From positions 1-5,782 of the forward strand of contig JBCCZC010000383.1 in the NCBI GenBank assembly GCA_039188505.1: 5,782 bases of DNA, read 5' to 3'. The translations under genes were made by a program, and so were the position numbers. A model generated the notes under the pieces. The model saw only the letters and a list, made by a program, of their open reading frames with translations. It had not been told where the DNA came from and did not search any database. Shown here piece by piece: positions 1-4,991 of this stretch; position 1 is the stretch's first letter, and the number at the start of each line of letters is the position of its first letter. The stretch comes from JBCCZC01 sp039188505 (GTDB lineage: Bacteria > Pseudomonadota > Gammaproteobacteria > Xanthomonadales > SZUA-38).

Positions 1-79
1 GCTTGCTGACGGGGTGGAGGCGGCGGTCGACGTCGACGGGCTGCTGGCCCTCGCAGCTTGGCCGGCGGGGAGGGCGTGA
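1..79 (+). CDS. cobQ: Cobyric acid synthase, C-terminal end only (probable)
   Basis: This is the last 25 codons of a gene entering from the left edge; the frame starts at base 2 and ends at TGA 77-79. The visible tail contains LADGVEAAVDVDGLLALA. That resembles the usual carboxy-terminal helix of the CobQ/CbiP family (a 'LADxVxxHLDxxxL' pattern), the glutamine-dependent amidotransferase that amidates four side chains of adenosylcobyrinic acid a,c-diamide. A similar 'DLDALLxLA' string occurs inside CobB/CbiA, but there it is not followed directly by a stop codon, so CobQ is preferred. The stop overlaps the GTG start of cbiB by four bases, and CbiB uses the product of CobQ, which supports the call. 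With only 25 residues visible, the identification stays tentative. Confidence 0.6.
   Translation, partial: LADGVEAAVDVDGLLALAAWPAGRA
67..74 (+). promoter_or_regulatory. Purine-rich ribosome binding site of cbiB, inside the end of cobQ
   Basis: The run GGGGAGGG lies just before GTG 76. The gap to the GTG is very short (about 2 nt), while the next in-frame ATG (97) is more than 20 nt away. The site therefore favours GTG 76 over ATG 97, and coupling to the overlapping upstream stop probably helps initiation. A TTG at 58 is also in frame, but it lies upstream of the purine run. Confidence 0.4.
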
Positions 80-1053
80 GCAGCACCGTCGCGCTCATGC
101 TTGCCGCCTGGGCCGTCGAGGTGGCCGTCGGCTGGCCCGATCGCCTCTATGGCTGGATTCGCCACCCGGTCGTCTGGCTCGGCAGCCTCATCGACGCGCT
201 CGAGGGCAGGCTGAATCGGGCGACGTTGTCGAACGTCACGCGCTACGCCTTGGGTGCCGTGACGACCCTGCTGACCGTGGGTGTCGCTGCAGGTGCCGGC
301 ATCCTCGTCGCCGCGGCCTTGCCGCCGTCGCTTGCCGGGTTTGCTGTCTTGGCAGTGCTGTCCTCCAGCCTGCTGGCGTCACGGAGCCTGCACCAGCACG
401 TCGCGGCGGTGGCCAAGCCGCTGATCGATGACGACACCGCAAGGGCGCGGTTGGCCGTCTCCCGAATCGTCGGACGTGATCCCGCACTGCTCGACGAGGC
501 AGGGATTGCCCGCGCTTCCCTCGAAAGCCTCGCCGAGAACGCTTCCGATGGCGTCGTTGCACCGCTGTTCTGGGGAGCAGTCCTGGGTCTGCCGGGTCTC
601 GCAGGCTACAAGGCGATCAATACCCTCGATTCGATGATTGGCCATCGCAATGATCGCTTCGAGGCCTTCGGTGGCTTCGCGGCGCGCCTCGACGATCTGG
701 CCAACCTGCTGCCGGCGCGACTGACGGCACTGCTGTTCGCCGCGGCTGCGGGCCGGCGCGCGCGCGACGTCCTGGCAGTCGTCCACCGCGATGCTTCGAG
801 CCACCGATCCCCCAACGCGGGTTGGCCCGAGAGTGCGCTGGCGGGTGTCCTGGCGGTACGACTGTCGGGACCTCGCCGCTACGGCGACACCATCAGCGAG
901 GAACCGTGGCTCAACGGCGAAGCGCCGGATCCGAGTGCCGATGACATCGTGCGCGGCCTGCGCTGCTATCGGCGAGCCCTTGCCATCGCTGCCGCCACGC
1001 TGACCCTTGTCGGGATGATGGCCGCTGCCATCGTGGCGGGAAGCACACAATGA
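76..1053 (+). CDS. cbiB: Adenosylcobinamide-phosphate synthase (CbiB/CobD), membrane protein
   Basis: The gene encodes 325 residues, normal for the family. CbiB attaches (R)-1-aminopropan-2-ol O-phosphate to adenosylcobyric acid, giving adenosylcobinamide phosphate, at the cytoplasmic membrane. Family blocks are visible in order: HPVVWLGSLI (30-39), RIVGRDPALLDE (130-141), SLESLAENASDGVVAPLFWG (148-167), YKAINTLDSMIGHRNDRFEA (178-197), ARLDDLANLLPARLTALL (203-220), and SPNAGWPESALAGVLAVRL (245-263). Hydrophobic segments sit near residues 4-18, 58-100, 160-177, 211-225 and 301-321. GTG 76 is chosen as start because it forms a GTGA overlap with the cobQ stop and follows a purine run; TTG 58 and ATG 97 are in-frame alternatives. 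The GWPDRLYGWIRHPVVW region recalls alphaproteobacterial CobD proteins, but that comparison is from memory. In P. denitrificans naming this gene is cobD. The next gene makes its aminopropanol-phosphate substrate. Confidence 0.96.
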   Translation: MSSTVALMLAAWAVEVAVGWPDRLYGWIRHPVVWLGSLIDALEGRLNRATLSNVTRYALGAVTTLLTVGVAAGAGILVAAALPPSLAGFAVLAVLSSSLLASRSLHQHVAAVAKPLIDDDTARARLAVSRIVGRDPALLDEAGIARASLESLAENASDGVVAPLFWGAVLGLPGLAGYKAINTLDSMIGHRNDRFEAFGGFAARLDDLANLLPARLTALLFAAAAGRRARDVLAVVHRDASSHRSPNAGWPESALAGVLAVRLSGPRRYGDTISEEPWLNGEAPDPSADDIVRGLRCYRRALAIAAATLTLVGMMAAAIVAGSTQ

Positions 1054-1075
1054 ACCGTTCCGGGAAAGCGCTCAA

Positions 1076-2098
1076 ATGAGTGATGATCTGCTTCACGGTG
1101 GCGCACTCGATCGCGTGCGCAGGCGGTTTCCCCACGCTCCGCAGCCGTGGCTCGACCTCTCGACGGGTATCAATCCCTGGGCCTGGCCCTATCCGGAAGC
1201 GCTGCCGTCGATCTCCGAAGACGCGATTCACCATCTGCCGACCGCCGCTGCCTACGACGCCTGCCGGGCGGCCATGGCGCGGGCCTTCGGTGCACCGGAG
1301 GAGTCCTTGGTGCTGGCCCCGGGCACGGAGCTGCTGATTCGACTGCTGCCGACGGTGCTGCAACCCCGGTGCGTCGCGGTGCTTGCGCCCAGCTATGGCG
1401 ACCATCGGGCCACCTGGTCCGCTGCGGGCTGCGAGGTCCTGGCGACCGACGATCCGCTCACGTTGGCGGAGGAGGCCGAAGTGGACATGGTCGTCGTGTG
1501 CGCGCCGAACAATCCGGATGGTCGCCGCTTCGATCTGGACGCCCTTCGCAACGCTCACGCGGCGCTCGCGGAGCGAGGCGGCTGGTTGATCGTCGATGAG
1601 GCCTACGCCGACCTTGTACCGGGGCAGTCCCTGGCACCCGACGGCGGTGCGGAGGGGCTCGTCGTCCTTCGATCTACCGGCAAGTTCTACGGCGTGGCAG
1701 GGCTTCGGCTGGGCGCTGCTCTGGCGCCGCCGGCTCTGCGGGCTGCCCTCGCGGCGCGCCTGGGTGTATGGAGCGTATCGGGGCCCGCGCTCGAATTGGG
1801 CACGCGCCTCTATCAGGATTTCGCCTGGCAGAACGCCACGCGCCTGCGTCTCGAGGCGGCGAGGAGGCGCGTCGATGGCATTTTCGAAATGGTGGGGCTC
1901 GCCGCGGCGGGTGGGACCGATCTCTTTCGATTTCTCGCCGTCGACGATGCCTCGGCTCTGTTCGAGGCCCTGGCCTCCCGGGGCGTGTACGTGCGGCGCT
2001 TCGCGTGGTCGCGGGATCATCTACGCATGGGCCTGCCGGCGGACCCGGCCGGCGAGGATCGGCTCGCCGAAGCGCTTGCGGCCTGCCGAGGCGGATAG
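1076..2098 (+). CDS. cobD: L-threonine-O-3-phosphate decarboxylase (PLP-dependent, class I/II aminotransferase fold)
   Basis: This 340-residue cytosolic enzyme decarboxylates L-threonine O-3-phosphate to (R)-1-aminopropan-2-ol O-phosphate, the linker used by CbiB. It is called CobD in Salmonella and CobC in P. denitrificans. The fold-type I PLP landmarks are all present: LDLSTGINP (26-34) at the N-terminus, APNNPDG (143-149) with the PLP-contacting Asn, VDEAY (173-177) with Asp174 for the pyridine nitrogen, and RSTGKFYGVAGLRLG (199-213) with Lys203 as the Schiff-base lysine and Arg211 beside it. The LRMGLP block (316-321) carries the expected carboxylate-binding Arg317. Length matches the short family form without a C-terminal metal-binding extension. 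The ATG lies 22 nt after the cbiB stop and is preceded by GGGAAAG (1062-1068), a plausible binding site 7 nt away, so cotranscription with cbiB is likely. The last codons form one arm of the convergent inverted repeat with cobU. Confidence 0.95.
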   Translation: MSDDLLHGGALDRVRRRFPHAPQPWLDLSTGINPWAWPYPEALPSISEDAIHHLPTAAAYDACRAAMARAFGAPEESLVLAPGTELLIRLLPTVLQPRCVAVLAPSYGDHRATWSAAGCEVLATDDPLTLAEEAEVDMVVVCAPNNPDGRRFDLDALRNAHAALAERGGWLIVDEAYADLVPGQSLAPDGGAEGLVVLRSTGKFYGVAGLRLGAALAPPALRAALAARLGVWSVSGPALELGTRLYQDFAWQNATRLRLEAARRRVDGIFEMVGLAAAGGTDLFRFLAVDDASALFEALASRGVYVRRFAWSRDHLRMGLPADPAGEDRLAEALAACRGG

Positions 2099-2130
2099 CC
2101 GCGCGGGGAAAGGCTGGACTATCCGCCTTT
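2089..2130. terminator. Inverted repeat between convergent genes; possible bidirectional terminator
   Basis: AGGCGGATAG (2089-2098) is perfectly repeated in inverse as CTATCCGCCT (2119-2128), around a 20-nt spacer. The left arm holds the last codons and stop of the plus-strand decarboxylase gene; the right arm holds the last codons and stop of cobU on the minus strand. A second, more compact fold competes with it: AAAGGC (2109-2114) pairs with GCCTTT (2125-2130), and GGA (2116-2118) with TCC (2122-2124), leaving one bulged T and a CTA loop. Neither strand shows a real T-tract after the stem, so classical intrinsic termination is uncertain. The position suits a transcription-end or 3'-end stabilising structure for both arms. 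Confidence 0.4.
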
Positions 2131-2640
2131 CAAGGACATCGGCAAGCCGGCGACGACCAGCTCGACGCGGTCGCACGCGGCGGCGACGGCCTGATTGAGG
2201 CGCCCCTGCTCGTCGCGGAACGAGCGCCCGAGCGGTGTGCCGGGCACGAGCCCCAGGCCGACCTCGTTGGAGACCAGGAATACGGGGCCCGCGGCAGCCT
2301 CGAGTGCCCCAACGAGGACCGCCGTCGCGCCGACCGGATCCTGCCCATGGTGCATGAGATTCGAAAGCCAGAGGGTCAGGCAGTCAACGACCAGGGCCCT
2401 GCCAGGAGCGGCGTGCTCCGCGATCGCGTTCGCAAGGCCGATCGGGGCCTCGACCGTCTGCCAGCCGGGACCTCGTTCCGCCTGGTGCCTCGCGATCCGC
2501 TCGCCCATTTCCTCGTCGAGCGGTTCGGCCGTTGCGATGAACACGCGATCATCAGCGGTGGCTTCGGCAAGCAGCTGGGCGCGTCGGCTCTTGCCGGAGC
2601 GGGCGCCGCCGAGCAGGAAGTGGGTGGTTGCTGCGGTCAT
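2119..2640 (-). CDS. cobU: Bifunctional adenosylcobinamide kinase / adenosylcobinamide-phosphate guanylyltransferase
   Basis: The protein has 173 residues, slightly shorter than Salmonella CobU. It phosphorylates adenosylcobinamide and transfers GMP from GTP to make adenosylcobinamide-GDP, the substrate of CobS. The P-loop GGARSGKS is at 11-18. IATAEPLDEEMGERIARHQA (35-54) contains His52, matching the histidine that carries GMP in the family. DCLTLWLSN (86-94), VSNEVGLGLVP (123-133) and FRDEQGRLNQAV (141-152) follow, ending with VAGLPMSLK (163-171). The frame is open 38 codons further upstream, but ATG 2640 is chosen because the family starts a few residues before the P-loop and the extension would run into cobC. 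A purine run GAAGAAGAA (2655-2647) lies 6 nt before it and overlaps the cobC stop. It is the last gene of the minus-strand arm, and its final codons form an arm of the convergent inverted repeat. Confidence 0.96.
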   Translation of the reverse strand: MTAATTHFLLGGARSGKSRRAQLLAEATADDRVFIATAEPLDEEMGERIARHQAERGPGWQTVEAPIGLANAIAEHAAPGRALVVDCLTLWLSNLMHHGQDPVGATAVLVGALEAAAGPVFLVSNEVGLGLVPGTPLGRSFRDEQGRLNQAVAAACDRVELVVAGLPMSLKGG

Positions 2641-2653
2641 CGCGGGTTCTTCT

Positions 2654-3184
2654 TCAGAGTTCGAGAAGTGTGAGGTGGGGAACGGGTCGGTCCATGGCTT
2701 CCGGCCAGGCGCATCCGTGGCGAATGACCCAGAGCGCCCGGACGACGCCGGCATGGGCGATCAGGAGATGCCGCGCCCCGGGATGCAGCTCGGCATGCCA
2801 GCCACGGACGCGGGCCTCGAGTGCGGGCAGCGCCTCGCCGCCGGGCGGCGCCTCATGCTCCCAGGCCGCGCCCCAGGCGTCGAGTTCGGCGCGGGGGAGC
2901 TCGTCCCAGGGCCGGTTTTCCCACTGCCCGAAATCGAGCTCATGAAGCCGCGCGTCGATCCGGTGCGAGACCCCCGTTCGCGCTGCCTGCAGCGCCCCGG
3001 GCCCCCGGCAGCGCTCGGCGGGCGAGGACCAGATCAGGTTGGCGTCCTGGTCGCGCGGGATTCGGTCGATCGCGGCTTCGTGGGAGATCGACGGCAGGAG
3101 ATCCGCTCGGCCGTAGCAGCGACCCGGCGCATCGATGGGAGCATGCCGCATCGCTGCCAACGTCGGCAGGGGACGGCTGTTCAC
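2654..3184 (-). CDS. cobC: Alpha-ribazole phosphatase family protein (histidine phosphatase)
   Basis: This 176-residue protein of the histidine phosphatase superfamily is likely to remove the 5'-phosphate from alpha-ribazole phosphate or cobalamin phosphate in nucleotide-loop assembly. The catalytic Arg13-His14 pair lies in LAAMRHAP, followed by GRCYGRADL (21-29), typical of the cobalamin-linked branch. SSPAER (53-58) gives the second arginine, HELDFGQWEN (81-90) the conserved Glu82, PGGEAL (114-119) the substrate loop, and IAHAGVVRAL (142-151) the second catalytic His144. The start is GTG 3184, which forms a GTGA overlap with the cobS stop. ATG 3151 would begin directly at RHAP and delete the first beta strand, so it is unlikely. 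No clear ribosome binding site is visible, so translation probably depends on coupling to cobS. The first motif reads RHAP rather than the common RHG-E/T. General phosphoglycerate-mutase-like function cannot be excluded, but context argues for CobC. Confidence 0.88.
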   Translation of the reverse strand: MNSRPLPTLAAMRHAPIDAPGRCYGRADLLPSISHEAAIDRIPRDQDANLIWSSPAERCRGPGALQAARTGVSHRIDARLHELDFGQWENRPWDELPRAELDAWGAAWEHEAPPGGEALPALEARVRGWHAELHPGARHLLIAHAGVVRALWVIRHGCAWPEAMDRPVPHLTLLEL

Positions 3185-3939
3185 GCTTGCACCGCAACGA
3201 GGACAACGAGGATCGTCAGCTCCGAGAGCTGCTCGGTCGCACCGAGGAAGTCGCCGGTATAGCCGCCGACGCGTGCGCGAAAGCGCCAGGCCAGCAGCGT
3301 GCCGAGCGCGGTCAAGGCAACGATCAGGATACCCAGCACCACCGGATCGGGGGCCAGCCAGACGCCGAAAGCGAGGGCCCAGAGCAGCGCGATGGCGAGC
3401 TGCAGGCGCCCCGAGTCGGCGAGGTCCCGGCTGCGGGCCACATCGGTCGAGGTCGCGTAAGGCAGCAGGGTCTTGAGGACGACCGGCGGCGTACGGCCGA
3501 GCGCGTGAGCCAGGATCAGCGCCTCGACGACCTGAGGGCCCAGGCGGGCGATCAGCGCGACGCGCAGGGCGATCGTGATGATCAACGCACAGGCTCCGTA
3601 GGTCCCGATGCGGCTGTCTTTCAGGATCGCGAGCACACGCGCCTTGTCATCGATACCGCCGCCCAACGCGTCGGCCGAGTCGGCCAGACCATCCTCGTGG
3701 AACGCGCCGGTCACCAGGATGCCGACACCAACGGCGAGCACCGCAGCTGCGAAGGGGCCCAGCAGCGGGCTCGCCGCGACGACAACGGTACCCACCAGCA
3801 ATCCGATGCCCGCGCCGACAAGCGGAAAATGCGCCGTCGCCCACTCCCAGTCGGCCGGTCGGAAGTTGATCTGCGGCAGCGGCAGCCGGGTCAGGAAGAT
3901 GACGGCGGCAAGCACCCCTCGAACTGGCGCCAGGTTCAC
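3181..3939 (-). CDS. cobS: Adenosylcobinamide-GDP ribazoletransferase (cobalamin synthase), membrane protein
   Basis: The gene encodes 252 residues. CobS joins adenosylcobinamide-GDP to alpha-ribazole or its phosphate, releasing GMP, at the cytoplasmic membrane. Signature blocks are FLTRLPLP (15-22), AHFPLVGAGIGLLVG (36-50), the polar active-site motif HEDGLADSADALGGG (81-95), ILKDSRIGTYG (105-115), and GGYTGDFLGATEQLSEL (225-241). Hydrophobic segments lie near 38-58, 62-80, 114-132, 180-196, 199-218 and 240-251, as expected for this polytopic family (also called CobV). The open frame extends to 4002, but GTG 3939 is chosen: it overlaps the cobT stop as GTGA and places FLTRLP at its usual distance from the N-terminus. 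The cobC start overlaps its stop in the same way. Both substrates are produced by neighbours, from CobU and CobT. Confidence 0.95.
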   Translation of the reverse strand: MNLAPVRGVLAAVIFLTRLPLPQINFRPADWEWATAHFPLVGAGIGLLVGTVVVAASPLLGPFAAAVLAVGVGILVTGAFHEDGLADSADALGGGIDDKARVLAILKDSRIGTYGACALIITIALRVALIARLGPQVVEALILAHALGRTPPVVLKTLLPYATSTDVARSRDLADSGRLQLAIALLWALAFGVWLAPDPVVLGILIVALTALGTLLAWRFRARVGGYTGDFLGATEQLSELTILVVLVAVQA

Positions 3940-4991
3940 GACTCCGCCGGGCCCGCGATGCCGGCTTCGGAGAAGGTGGCCATTTCCGCGTGAGTGCGGC
4001 ACGCGAGGTCGAGGAGCGGCAGTGCAGTAAGCGCGCCAGTCGCTTCCCCGAGGCGCAGGTCGAGGTCCAGCAGCGGGCGGGCACCGAGGGCGTCGAGAAT
4101 TCGACGATGGCCCTGCTCGGCCGAGCGATGGGAGAAGACAAGCACCTGGGCGACGCTCGGCTCGATCGCCACGGCGGCGAGGGCCGCCGCCGAGACGATG
4201 AATCCATCGACCAGCACGGGAAGGCGACGCTTCGGCGCGGCCAGCAGGGCACCGGCCAGGGCCGCCAGCTCCCGTCCCCCGAGTGCGGCGAGGACGGTGC
4301 GAGCGTCTCGTGTCGCATGGCCTTGAGCGTTGCGGAAGTGGTCCAGCGCTTCGTCGACCACCTCGATCTTGTGCTCGAACGCAGCACCGGTGACGCCCGT
4401 TCCCGGCCCGACGAGCGCGGCCGCATCACTGTCGAGAAGCGCAGCGGCGACGGCGGCGGCCGCGGTCGTGTTGCCGATGCCCATCTCCCCGAGGACCAGC
4501 ACCCGCGCGCCGTCAAGATCGTCAACGGCGTCGGCCCCTGCCGCCATGGCGAGTTCGAGCGTCTCTCGAGGCATGGCTCGAGCCTCGCGCAGATCTCCGA
4601 CCGGCGCCTCGGCCACCGGATGGCGACGGACGGTCCGGCTTGGCGTATAGGGCGAGGCCACGCCCACGTCAACGACCGTCAGCGGTACGGCCTGGGCTCG
4701 GGCCATGACCGTGGAGGCGGCGCCGCCGGCGGCGAAGTTCTCCATCATCTGACCCGTCACCTCGGCCGGGTAGGCCGAAACCCCGTGACGGGCAACGGGA
4801 TGGTCGCTCGCAAAGATGACGGCGGCCGCCGGGCTGGCGGTCGGCAATTCGACGCCCTGAATGCCTGCGAGACGAATCGCAAGTTCCTCGAGCCGTCCGA
4901 GGCTGCCCGGGGGTTTGGTCAGAACCGCCTGACGCGCGGCAGCGAGACGCCCCTCGGGCGTGTCTTCGGGGCTGATAGCAGGTGTCGTCAT
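3936..4991 (-). CDS. cobT: Nicotinate-nucleotide--dimethylbenzimidazole phosphoribosyltransferase
   Basis: This 351-residue cytosolic enzyme transfers phosphoribose from nicotinate mononucleotide to 5,6-dimethylbenzimidazole or another lower-ligand base, giving alpha-ribazole phosphate. Its length is typical. Visible blocks are LTKPPGSLGRLEELA (24-38), FASDHPVARHGVSAYPAEVT (60-79), QMMENFAAGGAA (81-92), LGEMGIGNTTAAAA (167-180) with Glu169, GPGTGV (195-200), LVDGFIVSAAALAA (260-273), FSHRSAEQGH (286-295) and DLRLGEATGA (311-320). Glu316 corresponds to the catalytic Glu317 of Salmonella CobT. The motif has Ala where Gly is usual (RLGEGTGA). The frame stays open far upstream, but ATG 4991 is chosen: it has a good ribosome binding site at 5003-4999, overlaps the upstream stop as ATGA and begins just before the family's first block. 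No gene for making dimethylbenzimidazole (such as bluB) is in the window. Confidence 0.97.
   Translation of the reverse strand: MTTPAISPEDTPEGRLAAARQAVLTKPPGSLGRLEELAIRLAGIQGVELPTASPAAAVIFASDHPVARHGVSAYPAEVTGQMMENFAAGGAASTVMARAQAVPLTVVDVGVASPYTPSRTVRRHPVAEAPVGDLREARAMPRETLELAMAAGADAVDDLDGARVLVLGEMGIGNTTAAAAVAAALLDSDAAALVGPGTGVTGAAFEHKIEVVDEALDHFRNAQGHATRDARTVLAALGGRELAALAGALLAAPKRRLPVLVDGFIVSAAALAAVAIEPSVAQVLVFSHRSAEQGHRRILDALGARPLLDLDLRLGEATGALTALPLLDLACRTHAEMATFSEAGIAGPAES

Noticed and set aside
26..37. Short direct repeat GTCGAC GTCGAC near the left edge
   Set aside because: It encodes Val-Asp-Val-Asp in the end of cobQ and is only two units long; no sign of a functional repeat.
1054..1075. 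Intergenic gap between cbiB and the decarboxylase gene as a promoter site
   Set aside because: Only 22 nt, occupied by a ribosome binding site; no -10/-35 pattern fits in it.
911..2020. Long minus-strand open frame of about 369 codons opposite the decarboxylase gene
   Set aside because: It is a shadow of a gene with all its PLP-enzyme motifs intact; the antisense translation is low-complexity and resembles nothing.
2821..3993. Long plus-strand open frame of about 390 codons opposite cobC and cobS
   Set aside because: It is antisense to two well-supported genes and its composition is dominated by Arg, Gly, Ala and Asp with no recognisable motif, as expected from the high GC content.
4567..4587. 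Inverted repeat CGAGGC...GCCTCG with an internal GGCTCGAGCC palindrome (4575-4584)
   Set aside because: It lies in the middle of cobT coding sequence, encodes ordinary residues, and short GC-rich palindromes are expected at this base composition.
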